Source of the DNA: Lasiodiplodia sp. COLG20
Taxonomy: Eukaryota; Ascomycota; Dothideomycetes; Botryosphaeriales; Botryosphaeriaceae
DNA: 64,000 bases
Direction of reading: 5' to 3'
NCBI GenBank assembly: GCA_009801085.1
Contig: VNWV01000043.1
Coordinates: 1 to 64,000 of the forward strand
Part shown: piece by piece, positions 22,555-33,279 of the stretch
Position numbering within the stretch: position 1 is the stretch's first letter
Layout of the letters: each line of letters begins with the position of its first letter
Translations under genes and position numbers: made by a program
Notes under the pieces: model-generated
Database searches by the model: none
The model's input: only the letters and a program-made list of their open reading frames with translations
Told to the model about the DNA's origin: nothing

Positions 22555-24048
22555 ATGGCTGCGGTTGTCTCCCCTCAGACTTCCCAGGACTCGGCCTCGC
22601 AGGAGATGGCCCCGCAGTCCCCGCCGACTTCGCAATCGGCCAATGCGCTGCCGCCGTTGATAACGTCCCCGCCCTCGCAACCGCCCAATGCCGCCAGCTC
22701 ACGACCCACCTCGTACGCCAAAAACCGCCTCTCCGCCATGTCGCAGGTTTCCGGCCCTCCTCGATCACGTCCGCAGTCGACCGCCTATCCCATCTTCCAC
22801 TCCAGCCTCAGCTACACGCTCGTTCGCGACTTCGCATACCCGCCCTATAGCCCCCTGTTCTACGGCCCGCTGCCCGAACAACGCTCGGAAACATCAACCC
22901 CCGTTAGCGAATCGCAAAGCAGACGCGTGTCGGATCCATCGCTTTCATGGGATGGCTCGCGCGGGGGCTGGTCGCTGACGCCGTGGGAGCCCCGAGGCGA
23001 ACAGCTGCCCTCGACCAGCTTTGGCGACGGGCCGCCGTGGAGCGAGGACGAGGACCTTCACAGCCCGGTGGTTACGAGCGCACGCCACCGGAAACACAAG
23101 TCCAATTTTGTTGGGTTCGACAGTGATCGGGGCCGCAGCGTGGAGCGGGGCGCACGGCGGGGCTCTTATCACTCGACAAACGGCGATGGTAGCCACAACT
23201 ATTTCGTTAGCGACTTCGACGCGGCAGCAAATGGCCCAGGCGGTGAATATATTACTTACCCAGCTGGCGATGGCGGCACCCCGGGCGGGCTATCAGTTCC
23301 ATCCATGCAAGGCCGGCGCCCGAGCTACACGGATGAAGAGGGGTTGGTTTACGGATCGGAGGACGAGATGTCCGAGACATCGTCCCAAGGGGGATATGCA
23401 GACGAGAGCCGGTATTCGCGGGATTACCAGTTTACCATAGCCTCTCCTGACGAAGAGATGCACGGCAAGGCCGTTGCACTGTTTGACTTTGAACGCGAAA
23501 ACGACAATGAACTGCCGCTGACAGAAGGACAAATCATCCTGGTCAGCTATCGCCACGGGCAAGGCTGGCTTGTTGCACAAGACCCACGCACCGGAGAGTC
23601 CGGCCTAGTGCCGGAGGAGTATGTGCGCCTCCTACGCGATATCGAGGGTGGCTGGAATGGTTTGATGAACGGGGCACAGTATGCGGAGGAGAGTGTGACG
23701 GAAATCAACGAAGCCGAGGCGAATCATGCTCCTGTTACGAGCCCGCAGGGGGAGGCGTTGACGCCAACTTCAAATCAACATCACCGCCGTGACGCCAGCG
23801 GACAGAGCGGGAGTTCCGAGTACTACCCTTCGGTAGTGAGCACATTCTCCACGAGCTCCAAGGACTTGGAAAAATACCCTCAGCACCTGCTTGGCAGTCA
23901 GGCAAACACACCAATAGGAGATGGAACGTTTCCACGAAGAGGAAGTAAGGCATCAACTCAACCGAACAGTCCAAAGAAAGAGGATCCAGAAGAGAAGGAA
24001 GGCAACAAGGAAAAGAGTGAGGAGGCCCAGGTTGCTAGAAGCACCTAG
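22555..24048 (+). CDS. SH3-domain protein, Nbp2/Skb5-like
   Basis: Single-exon protein of 497 residues. The first 300 residues are low-complexity, Ser/Pro-rich and likely disordered, with a short acidic stretch (PPWSEDEDLHSP). An SH3 domain follows at about residues 304-362: GKAVALFDFERENDNELPLT, then GQGWLVAQDP and GESGLVPEEYVRLL, with the ALYDF-equivalent, the conserved GW and the P-x-x-Y motif. The phrase VPEEYVRLLRDIEGGW matches the fungal Nbp2/Skb5 group. These proteins act as adaptors for PP2C phosphatases and PAK kinases in cell-wall and osmotic-stress MAP-kinase signalling. The C-terminal tail is Lys/Glu-rich (KKEDPEEKEGNKEKSEE). The start is the first ATG in this frame after the leader. 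Family membership comes from the SH3 segment only. Confidence 0.85.
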   Translation: MAAVVSPQTSQDSASQEMAPQSPPTSQSANALPPLITSPPSQPPNAASSRPTSYAKNRLSAMSQVSGPPRSRPQSTAYPIFHSSLSYTLVRDFAYPPYSPLFYGPLPEQRSETSTPVSESQSRRVSDPSLSWDGSRGGWSLTPWEPRGEQLPSTSFGDGPPWSEDEDLHSPVVTSARHRKHKSNFVGFDSDRGRSVERGARRGSYHSTNGDGSHNYFVSDFDAAANGPGGEYITYPAGDGGTPGGLSVPSMQGRRPSYTDEEGLVYGSEDEMSETSSQGGYADESRYSRDYQFTIASPDEEMHGKAVALFDFERENDNELPLTEGQIILVSYRHGQGWLVAQDPRTGESGLVPEEYVRLLRDIEGGWNGLMNGAQYAEESVTEINEAEANHAPVTSPQGEALTPTSNQHHRRDASGQSGSSEYYPSVVSTFSTSSKDLEKYPQHLLGSQANTPIGDGTFPRRGSKASTQPNSPKKEDPEEKEGNKEKSEEAQVARST

Positions 24049-25719
24049 GTACTGGTTGACGACGGTGATACCCAAAGAAGGCAGCCGAGGTTGCCAGGCA
24101 TTTTGGTCTTGTTTCGAGTTGCATTAGCCGGAGTATGTGCTTTCGGAGTGTTGGCCAATTCCACAGCGATGCTGTTGGTTGGTTAGTTTCTATCTTGTCT
24201 TGCGATGTTGCCTTCTTCAACTTGTCTTCAATTAAAACCCTCGTTTTACTTCACACCTGCCCTAGCCGGCGTTGTGTCACTGATCACCTGGCGTTCCATG
24301 TTTTGTTTTCCAGTCAAGCGAGTCTCATGCACTCCAAAAATATGTCCAGGGCGGATCTGGTGCTCGTTCGCTTGTGTTCCCGCGAGACTTTGCCGGGATT
24401 TCAACGACTATTTGTAGTATAGTACTGATCGAGAAGGACAGAAGATCGCCGGTGAAGCCGGCTCCAATTTACTCCAGAAGGCTCAAGGCACCTTTCCGAA
24501 GCCAAGGCGTCTCAGTCATCATCTATGTCGACATCGTACGGAAGGGTTTTGGTCCGGAATTCCCTCCTGTTCCAGGGATCGTACGAAGGCTGCCAAGGTT
24601 CATTTGTGGAAGCAGTCAGGCTCTGATACGGTCAACATAGCAGCATCAAAGTACCTATTCAATTTACGGATGTGCAGAATGGATGGCGAGGCGGCCAATC
24701 ACGAAAGTGTGCACCCGGGCAGAGAAGCACGACGGGAAGCTCCACTAGGGCCCCACTTTGTTCACTGCTCTATTACGCCGGATGGATCCGCGGACTTCTT
24801 TCGCACACAGATGAGAACATGCAGATGGTTAAATGAGTGCATTGCTGCCAAGGTTTGCGATCCATGGAAGTACGGCGTTGACTCCATATGCGATCGGATC
24901 GGATTAAGCCGCTTGGTTGCATAGGCCATCACTGGACTCGAGGGTGTGGGCCTTCCAAAGCGCGTTAGTCGGCCTCGCTTCGCAACTACGGGAAAGCTTT
25001 CCTCGCTGGCGTTCTTAGCCACAATTTAACCTTAATCCTAGACAAAACCCGGATATACTGTACCACGTTTCCCCGCATACCCACTGGTGCGTACCAAGGG
25101 GTACATACAGGTCTGTTTATCACCCGTCTTGTTAATCAATCAATAGTACCTTCTCGACATTGACCCTGCGCTGCACGAACGGCATCTATTTCCCTTGGCC
25201 TTCGCGGACCGAACAAGCTCTGGGCCGGCTGAGCCAATATCGAAAGGGCTGTTTCACGCCCACCGGGTGGGCTGAAGGGCTGCGCCTCGAAACGTGGGCG
25301 GTTGCTGACGCTCGCCGGGCCGAGGCGACCGTCGGGTGCGGCGGCAACCACATCATCTGATGGTAAATTCCTCCAATCGGCCGTTTTTGAGAGCGGGCTG
25401 TAAAACATGTTCCACCAAGTGCATGATATTCCGGGCCTCCAGACGAAGAGGCGAAACGGACATGGCTCCAACCACGGGCCTTTAGTGGGCTCGTATCGGA
25501 GCTTGTTTGGGAATGCCCACAAGCCACCCCGGCTCCAGCTCACCATTCTACGGAAAGTAAATTGAAAGGGTGCTAGCAATTGTGGACGCTTGCTGGGCCC
25601 AGCGCCACCGCTTCGTTTAGATGGCTGGTGTCACATGGGCGCAGCCATTGATAAAGCGGCCTTTCCCTCGCAGAGTCTCCTCGCAAGTCAATCTGAAAAG
25701 TTTCAAGATCGTTGCACCC
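24049..25719. other. Intergenic region, no gene seen
   Basis: About 1.7 kb lie between the SH3-protein stop and the arabinanase start. Short frames on both strands lack domain content. The first few hundred bases are probably 3' untranslated sequence. Confidence 0.5.
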
Positions 25720-26940
25720 ATGTTTAATCTGAAGATCCTCGCGACCTCCTTCCTCCCTCTCCTCCCAACCCTGGTGAGCGGATACGCCAATCCCGGCGCC
25801 TGCTCAGGGACTTGCGTAAACACGCATGATCCCTCGATCATTCGCCGCTCGGATGGCACATACTTCCGCTTCTCGACGGGTAAGACTTGGTCGCTCCCGC
25901 TCGGTCTCGAGTGCTGACAACGATCAAAGGCGGCAAGATCGCCATCCACACTGCGCCGGACATCACGGGGCCATGGACTTACAAGGGAGCTGCTCTGCCG
26001 GACGGCTCGAGCATCGACCTCGCTGGCAAAGATGACCTCTGGGTAGGTGTTGGGCGTGGGCTCAGGGCGAGGATGCAGACGACTAAGCGAAGACACAGGC
26101 ACCCAGCGTCCACCAGATCGGAAGCCTGTACTACCTTTACTACTCGGTGAGCACATTTGGCTCGCAGAACTCGGCGATTGGACTGGCGCGGTCGTCGACG
26201 ATGGACGTGGGTAGCTGGACGGACGTGGGCAGCACGGGCATCAAGTCGGACTCGTCGAAGCCGTACAACGCGATTGGTAAGAGGATGCGGCCAGCAGTGC
26301 AAGCGGTAACTGACGCGGCGGGCAGATCCGGCGCTGATCAACGCCGACGGCACGTACCTCCTGACTTTCGGGTCGTTCTGGAAGGACCTGTACCAGGTGC
26401 CGATGAAGGGCACGCCGACGGCTGCAAGCGGGTCGGCGTACCAGGTGGCGTACGACCCGGTTACGACGGCGGTAGAGGGCCCGTTCATCTTCAAGTACGG
26501 CAGCTACTACTACCTCTTCTACTCCAAGGGCAAGTGCTGCGGCTACGACAGCTCCAGGCCGGCGGCGGGAGAGGAGTACAAGATCATGGTCTGCCGGTCG
26601 ACCAAGGCCACGGGCGGATTCGTCGACAAGAGCGGAACATCGTGCACCAACGGAGGCGGGACAGTCGTTTTGGAATCGCACGGCAACGTTTACGGTAAGT
26701 CGGCCGGGCGGGGCTCCAGGGACGCAGACTAACGGGCACAGGACCCGGAGGCCAAGGAGTCTACGACGATCCCACATACGGGCCGATTCTCTACTATCAC
26801 TACGGTAAGCCACGGCGGCATCAAGTGCAGGTGAACGCAGCTGACACTCAGCAGTCGACACGACCATCGGATACGGCGATGGGCAGAAGCAGTTCGGGTG
26901 GAACAAGATCAATTTCTCCAGCGGTTGGCCGGTCGTGTAG
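25720..26940 (+). CDS. Secreted GH43 endo-1,5-alpha-L-arabinanase-like glycosidase
   Basis: Extracellular pectin/arabinan-degrading enzyme. The ATG at 25720 gives a signal peptide, [20 protein letters not shown], cleaved before GYANPGAC; an upstream in-frame ATG at 25621 would bury the signal sequence and is less likely. Five GT-AG introns restore the five-bladed propeller sequence. The catalytic base Asp is in [15 protein letters not shown], the pKa-modulating Asp is in NAIDPALIN (split by an intron at about 26278), and the catalytic Glu is in [18 protein letters not shown]. Other GH43 features are [20 protein letters not shown] and [20 protein letters not shown]. It ends [14 protein letters not shown]. 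The gene is complete and is the first of the carbohydrate-active genes in this part of the window. Confidence 0.9.
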
Positions 26941-27127
26941 GCGCGGCGGTGCTTTCGAACTTTCTCTGTACATACATTGCAAATGGATGCTTGAAACAGT
27001 TCATGCGCGGGTTCCACAGAAAACGAAACATTATAGGCGTGGAAACTATAGCAGCGTCAGCCACCGGCGTGTGGCGGGTTTCAGGCGCTTACCCGACGTT
27101 GAGCCTGCACCACCATCACCTCGACCC

Positions 27128-27391
27128 TCAACACGACCCGTTCTGGTACAGCGCATCCACCTCGCTGTACGTCGAGCCTCGGCGCGCCCGCTCCGGATGC
27201 AGGTGCACCACCGCCGGGCCCTCGCCCACGCTCGCCTTCGCCAGCCTCGTCGCCATGGCGAACAGCGCCTTGGTCTTCTGCGCCGCCACCCGCCCTGCCT
27301 TGGTGATGGACGGCGCCACCGCGTCGCGGAGCATCTCCAGCGAGTTTCGCCTCGGCCGCTGCCCTCTTCTTTCCTTGCGTTGTAGCTTCAT
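27128..27391 (-). CDS. Hypothetical small basic protein
   Basis: Open frame of about 87 codons starting MKLQRKERRGQRPRRN and ending VDALYQNGSC. Almost every codon from about 27130 to 27330 ends in G or C on this strand, stronger coding bias than in the overlapping plus frames. The protein is Lys/Arg/Ala-rich (SITKAGRVAAQKTKALFAMA) with no domain I recognise. The upstream part may be an intron or untranslated, because a second frame is also open there. It lies head to head with the GH18 gene. The call rests on codon composition alone. Confidence 0.4.
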   Translation of the reverse strand: MKLQRKERRGQRPRRNSLEMLRDAVAPSITKAGRVAAQKTKALFAMATRLAKASVGEGPAVVHLHPERARRGSTYSEVDALYQNGSC

Positions 27392-27567
27392 CTTCTTCTG
27401 TCTTGTTGCGATGCGAAGCGAAGCGACGGCCGCTCCCGACTTTATCGCCGCCCCGTCGCGACAAAGAGCTGCGCGCCCGAGCTGCACGCGGCCGCCGCTT
27501 GACAAAGACGTTGTTGCGTGCAGAAGGCGCCCGTGGCCCGCACCGCTCGCTCGCCCTCGTCACCACC

Positions 27568-28597
27568 ATGCGGACCCTGCTCCAGCTTGCACTCCTGCCT
27601 GTCCTTGCGCGCGCCCAATTCAACCCAAATGGGACGAGCAATCTCTTCGTCTACTATGCACAGGCGTCGGGTCGCTCCGCACGCCTTGACGACCTTTGCG
27701 TGCATCCCGCCGTCGACGTGGTGATCCTGGGCTTCATCCGTGACTTCAACGGCACCGCTGGCTACCCAACCGTCGACTTTGGGCCGTGGATCTGCCCCGG
27801 AAGGCGCCCGCCCGATGCCGCAGTGGCTCCCGGCCTAGCAACCTGCCCAGAGCTCGCCGCCCAGGTGCAGAAATGCCAGGACAGGGGCAAGAAGGTCTTC
27901 ATCAGCATTGGCGGCGCCACCTCCAACACTTCCTTCGACAGCGATGGAGATGCCCGAGATGCAGCCCGCCGGCTGTGGCAGCTGTTTGGGGAAGGCTCGG
28001 AGAGCTCAGACCTGCGCCCCTTGGCCAATGTGACCGTCGATGGCTTTGACATCGGTACGTGCCCTGCATCTGCCCCCTTGCCTCGTGCTCACTGCTCCAG
28101 ACCACGAAGTCGGCTCGCCTTCCAACTACGACGCCTTTGCCAAGGCTCTGCGCTCGCTGCTTGCTACCGCCTCCAAGCCCATGTGGATCTCGGCTGCTCC
28201 GCTGTGTGCCCTCACTAACCGCTCCATTGGCCCCAAGACTCTCGCCCTCGTCGACTTCATCTTCGTGCGCTTCTACAACTCCAAAGCCTGCTCCATTGGA
28301 ACCAAGGGCTTCGCCGCAAGCTTAAACAAGTGGTACACCTCCATGCCCGAGCCTGAGGCTGCCTTTCCCAAATTCTGCCTGTCCGGCTTGTCGTTCGACA
28401 ACAACAACAGCGGCTTCGTTCGCCCGGAGGACTTCGCCGACGCCATCACGCTGGCCCGCAAACCCAACTTGCAGCGTTTCAACCAGAACAAGTTCGGCGG
28501 CGTGGCATTGTGGGATGGCTCGCGCGGCTTGGCCACCACTGCCGGGAACGGCCTCGACTTCCTCGCCTACACGAAGAATGTCTTGGAAGCCCCCTAG
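27568..28597 (+). CDS. Secreted GH18 class III chitinase
   Basis: Extracellular endochitinase or related GH18 hydrolase, predicted 327 residues in two exons (27568-28054 and 28101-28597; 46-nt intron). The signal peptide MRTLLQLALLPVLARA precedes QFNPNGTSNLFVYYAQASGR, the first barrel strand. The substrate-binding motif KVFISIGGATSNTSF (S-x-G-G) and the catalytic motif DGFDIDHE (DxxDxDxE, rebuilt across the intron) are intact. Later come ISAAPLCALT, FIFVRFYNSKAC and GGVALWDGSRGL, typical of class III plant/fungal-type enzymes. There is no carbohydrate-binding module and no obvious GPI signal. Only about 110 bp separate it from the GT2 synthase on the same strand, so a shared role in making and trimming a polymer is plausible. 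Confidence 0.92.
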
Positions 28598-28710
28598 GCA
28601 CTCAATGTAGCATTCTTAATCCACTCTCTTTGCTCCGTACTGCTGCTCTGCCAATCCTCAAATGATCTCGTTGAAGTTGATGCACAGAACCCATCAGTCG
28701 CGAGAAATTG

Positions 28711-31129
28711 ATGAGTGCCTTGCCAGATGGAGTCTCCGCGTGCGATCATAGTTTACAGAAACCTTCCAATCGTCACAAAAAATGCCGACCGAGTACACCT
28801 GAGCTGCTCCGTGCAGCCCAGCCTACCCCAGCACCATCTCTCGCATCCACCATCTATCTTGACCCCGATACACATCTCGAAGTTCCTGTTGAGCAGGGTC
28901 GACCCCCGCATAAGTCGTGCTGCAATCGACGCCATGAGCTCCAGCCCACTTACGCCAATTCCCAGGAGTACTTCGATGCTCAACTGCAGACACCTCAACG
29001 GACGGGCCGTGTCAAAGTCAGTCGGAGCCCCTCCAGCACAGAAGACTCGTACGAAACTGGAATTTCGACTCTGCCAACGTCCGCTGCACCATCTTTCGCC
29101 ACGTGCACTCAGAGCAGCCAAGAGGGATACTTCACAGGCCCTGAAGATGTCGTCACAGGCGTCGAGAAGGAATCACCAAAAGCTGTCCGCTTTGAAGACA
29201 CCGTTGCTGGCTGTGGGTATCCGGACATTGAGGACCCTGTGGATCCCGCCCGAATCCTGGCACCAAAGGACTTGCGAAACCAACGTATCTTGTTCTTCGC
29301 CACCGTATTGACGTTGAACCTTGGATGCGCTGCTATCGCCCTTTTCGCCAACGAAGGAATGTTTGTCTTCGTCTTCATCCTTTTCATCAAAAGCAAAGAC
29401 TTCCTGTCAGTCCTCATCTCCGCTCTCGGGATCCTGTTCCGCAAGATCTACAGATGTTTCAAACCGTTGGCTCCAGTTCCTCAGCAGTGGATACTCACCC
29501 TCATCCCCGCGTATTCAGAGAGTGAGGAGCAAATCGTCAAGACGATATACTCCCTACGAGATAACGATGTGGAACCGCATCGTCAAGTCATGGTTGTATT
29601 GCTGGACGGCAAGCACAGAGACGTCAAGTCCCATATGACCAGGGTCATCAGAGAGTTTGAGAGACCATACATCTCTCTGAAGCATAAGAGAGGTGTCCTG
29701 CAAATCAAAGCAGGCTTCATGCAGGATGTACCTGTCATCGTCATCGAAAAGGTCAAGAACAGCGGTAAGAAGGACTCGCTGGTTCTCTGCCATGACCTTT
29801 TCAACCATCCACGCCCCAACCTACCCTTGTATACCCGGCTACTTAGAGAAGAGCTATGGAGAGATGTCCTTCCGATCCTGACGGAAGGAGAAAATTTCAC
29901 AAATTTTGACATGGTACGTTCCCAGCTTGGGATTGCGGACGCCACTGAGACTTGATCGCAGGTGTTCTGCACCGATGCCGACAGTACAATCTACAAAGGC
30001 GCTGTGGCCTCTCTGGCCAATGCGCTCGCAAGAGATCAAAATGCCATCGCAGCCTGCGGCCTTGTATTGGTTGAGCTGGAACCCGGGTTTGAATGGTCAT
30101 TCTGGAACCTCTACCAACAGTTTCAAGTACGTACGGCGTCGTCAGGCGCAGGGCCTAGCTAATGAACTCGAAGTATACATTCGGCCAATACGTTCGCCGA
30201 AGAGCCGAAGGTTTCATTGGCAAGGTGACTTGCTTGCCAGGATGCATCACAATGATTGCGGTTCGCGAAGAGATGGCCGGTGCCATTCGGAAGTATGCGG
30301 AGCCAATCACAATATACCCAGTGATCCACCATCAAGTCCAATACCTTGTAAGTCATCCTCGGGAGGAGCGCAAGCGTATGTGCTGAGGCAGTAGTATCAA
30401 GGGTACGGATCGGAGACTCACCTACTCGATGTTGTCGCAAGGCAAGAAACTCCACACTCTTTTCATCCCCGAAGCCATCAGTGAAACAGTTGCGCCCCAG
30501 TCACTGCAGCACTACCTGAGCCAACGTCGTCGCTGGGGATCAAACGCGTATTTCAACAACTACTTCTACTGGATGGGCGAGAAGATGATTGTGATCACGC
30601 GCATCGCGGCGTCAATCGAGGTCATTCGTCTCAGCTTCGTCTACTACCGTATCTTGAACTCGATACTGTTCGTCAAAGGCCTTACAGAGAGCTTCAGCTT
30701 TATCAAGATTCTCCCTCTGCTGGTCATCAGTCAGCTACCTACCGCCTGGTTCATGTTCTGTGTGTTCTGCCTCGAGGACGAGCTGAAGAAGCGAGCACAC
30801 AAATTGCTCATTGGATATTGTATTAACAAGTGCATATCGCCGCTCATTTCAATCACAGTATTCACAAAAGTAGCCAAAAATTTGGGAAGCCAAGGTACGT
30901 ATTCTATGATTTGTAGCAAAAGAAGAAAAACACCACGCTCACGTGAAGTCTCTTAGTTTGGGGTATGAGTGGCGTAACAGCAAGCTCTGCACCTGCAGAT
31001 ACTTCAGAAGCAGAACAGGCAGCAGATCTCACGGCTGCCGAAAAGGGAGAAGCCGGGCCTTTGACGCCGGGGGAGCGAGCCCAGATTATGGAAGACCAAT
31101 TGGACGACCCCCATGACGCAATCCTCTGA
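28711..31129 (+). CDS. GT2 chitin/hyaluronan-synthase-like glycosyltransferase
   Basis: Membrane polysaccharide synthase of 735 residues in five exons (introns 29914-29961, 30127-30173, 30348-30401, 30895-30956). The first ~190 residues are a disordered cytosolic leader. Hydrophobic segments at about residues 195-245 (ILFFATVLTLNLGCAAIALF, MFVFVFILF) precede the catalytic domain. The sequence then shows ILTLIPAYSESEEQIVKTIY, KNSGKKDSLVLC, the DxD motif in VFCTDADSTIYKG, CLPGCITMIAVR, GTDRRLTYSML, and the processivity motif LSQRRRWGSNAYFNN (QxxRW). Two to three C-terminal spans and a soluble tail follow. The GTDRRLT motif is closer to the GDDRHLT of hyaluronan/NodC synthases than to the EDR of ordinary fungal chitin synthases. 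It is convergent with the UDP-sugar dehydrogenase, and their stops are 14 bp apart. Confidence 0.9.
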
Positions 31130-31143
31130 CACTCGATGCCCTC

Positions 31144-32391
31144 CTACTTCAGTTCTTGCACCTTCGCTTTCTGGAGCTTTGTGACGACGTCGATATCCAC
31201 CCCGGTTTGGCGGCTGCATATTGCAACGGCATCGAAATGCGCATCAATATATTCCGGTGTCCACTGTTCATCTTCGAGCTTGTCCATCCAATCTAGCTGT
31301 TCATTCGAGACCAACGGGTCGTAGAATGAAAGACGGACACACCCAAGGCTGCGCAGCTTCTTGGCAAAAGCAACACCTGGCGAGCAGGAAAGCACGGATT
31401 GACCAGGCTTGAACCCCATACCAACAACGAGAATGCGTGGGAGAGTCCCCATCTGCGTAGAACTGGTGCGACGATGGAAGCCGCGTGCAATCCTGCCGGG
31501 ACGCTGCCACATCTTTGTGGTTGCCTTTTCGAGGACGGGGAGATTCTTGTTATTGGCGAAGAGGTAGAACGGATTGACTGGGATGCAGTGGCCACCAACT
31601 CCGAGCCCGGGGTGAAACGGAGTGAAGCCATATGGTTTGGACGTCGCCGCCGCGATCATCTCTTCTGGGTCGACACCATGCGAACGCGCCGCATCAGCCA
31701 TCTCGTTGACGTATGCTATGTTGACCATACGGTAGCAGTTCTCGAACAGCTTGGTCATTTCGGCCACCTCTGGCTTGCTGACTGGGACGACTGTATCGAA
31801 GACTCTGCTGTAGACGGCCCGGATAGCGTCCAGTGACCGGGGCGTTAATCCTGATATGATTTTGGGAATCTCCTTGGCTGTTGGCGAGACACGTCCGGGG
31901 TCGACACGCTCTGGCGACATCCCACAGTGGAAAATGTCCTTGTACCGAGAGAACAGATGGCGCGTCGTACCAATGGAAACGCTAGACTCGATGACGATGA
32001 CGCAACCGGGGCGAGCGTACGAAAGGACCATCTTGACAGCCGAAAGGAGGTGTGAAAGGTCCACCGAGTGGTCCTCTTTCAGCAGTGTAGGGACGGAGAT
32101 GAGGTAGTGAGTCGCCTTGGATAGCACGGCCTTGTCGGTGGTCAGCGTCGTGTTCTCCTGGCCCTTGAACGACGGTCTGAGCTCCTCGACGCGCTTTTCG
32201 GAGATGTCGAATCCAATGGAACAGAAAACGCGGCTGAATTCTCGCAGTAGAGACTCGCCAACGAAGCCCACACCAACGACACACATGCAGGGCTTGGTCT
32301 TTTCGACGTCGACGAAGTCTCCGTTGGGTACGACGCGGTGAAGCGACGGAGGAGACTCACGGGAGTGCCGACGACGATGAGTGTACGGCAT
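31144..32391 (-). CDS. UDP-glucose/UDP-HexNAc 6-dehydrogenase family protein
   Basis: Single-exon 415-residue nucleotide-sugar dehydrogenase, which oxidises C6 of a UDP-sugar to the uronic acid with two NAD+. The NAD-binding site is CVVGVGFVGESLLREFSRVF (about residues 36-56). It is followed by LISVPTLLKEDHSVDLSHLL, VIVIESSVSIGTTRHLF, SPERVDPGR, the central-domain KLFENCYRMVNIAYVNEMAD, the active-site Cys in PGLGVGGHCIPVNPFYLF, and the C-terminal ILVVGMGFKPG with SFYDPLVS. The GGHCIPVNPFYL form resembles the WecC/UDP-N-acetylhexosamine 6-dehydrogenase branch more than classical eukaryotic UGDH, so the product may be a UDP-HexNAc uronate. It lies tail to tail with the GT2 synthase, suggesting that it supplies that enzyme's donor sugar. 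The substrate is inference. Confidence 0.88.
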   Translation of the reverse strand: MPYTHRRRHSRESPPSLHRVVPNGDFVDVEKTKPCMCVVGVGFVGESLLREFSRVFCSIGFDISEKRVEELRPSFKGQENTTLTTDKAVLSKATHYLISVPTLLKEDHSVDLSHLLSAVKMVLSYARPGCVIVIESSVSIGTTRHLFSRYKDIFHCGMSPERVDPGRVSPTAKEIPKIISGLTPRSLDAIRAVYSRVFDTVVPVSKPEVAEMTKLFENCYRMVNIAYVNEMADAARSHGVDPEEMIAAATSKPYGFTPFHPGLGVGGHCIPVNPFYLFANNKNLPVLEKATTKMWQRPGRIARGFHRRTSSTQMGTLPRILVVGMGFKPGQSVLSCSPGVAFAKKLRSLGCVRLSFYDPLVSNEQLDWMDKLEDEQWTPEYIDAHFDAVAICSRQTGVDIDVVTKLQKAKVQELK

Positions 32392-33279
32392 ATCGTCAAG
32401 AACAGATATCAGCGCTACTTGACTTCACACGAGATGATTATTGTTGCCTAGGTACTAAGTTGACAAAATTGACTGGAGTATTGGTGTGGAATTGCTGTCT
32501 TTGGACCCGACTAAATACTTGATAGCGTCAACCCTGAAAGGTTTCGTGAGCAACACTACGCGCACGTCTAGAACGAAGGCTCGGTCTTTCAAGATCCGTT
32601 TCGGAATCGCCAAGAACAGCTAGTGGGAAAACAATAGTCAAATCCAGAGCAATGTCGGCTGATTAAATCTAGAATAAGGTATCGTTGTATTGTGGCTGCC
32701 CTGAGGTTGATAAAATGCGGCAATATAGGCCATAATTGTAGTGATATAAGTAGTGAAGATCTAATCAACAGACCGTTGCGTTATTCCTAGTAGCCGCGAT
32801 CAGCTTCTATGGACGATGAAGATGAGCCGGAGGTCAACATGTGCAAGTTCTTAGTGTAACCAGGGCCCGATTAGCAAGCATGAGTTGACGCTGCACAAAG
32901 CATTGAAGCGGAGCCTGAAAACGGTAGTCTCGGCATTCCAATATTGTTGGTACAGCATTCCGAAGGCGACATGCTCGGGAAAAGATGCAGCAGGCGAAGC
33001 CAAGTGGGCTTTGTTCCGCAACAGCTAAAACAAGCAAGTCTTTTTTTTCCTCGCTTCAGATACCTACCCAGAAAATCTCGGGCTCTGCATGCATCACAGA
33101 TGAGCGTTTGTCTTCCGTTTCCAGAGAAATCTGCTTGTGTTGAAGCCTGGGAGCTACTCTTATGAAGGACCCAGGACCAGCGTCGCTTGTTGCTTGCTCA
33201 AGCCACTTTCGCTCCAACGACACAGTTGGGAAGTTGAGACGGAAATCTTCGCTATCCATTGCCTCCATTTTTTTCAATC
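32392..33279. other. Intergenic region, no gene seen
   Basis: About 890 bp lie upstream of the dehydrogenase (minus) and the secreted protein (plus). Composition is mixed, with no domain-bearing frame. Confidence 0.5.

Noticed and set aside
22011..22850. 279-codon plus frame overlapping the start of the SH3-protein gene
   Set aside because: Out-of-frame shadow of the C-rich leader; Pro/Arg-rich without domain, while the SH3 frame is clearly coding.
25621..25719. Upstream in-frame ATG for the arabinanase
   Set aside because: It would place 33 polar residues before a clear signal peptide that begins at the ATG at 25720.
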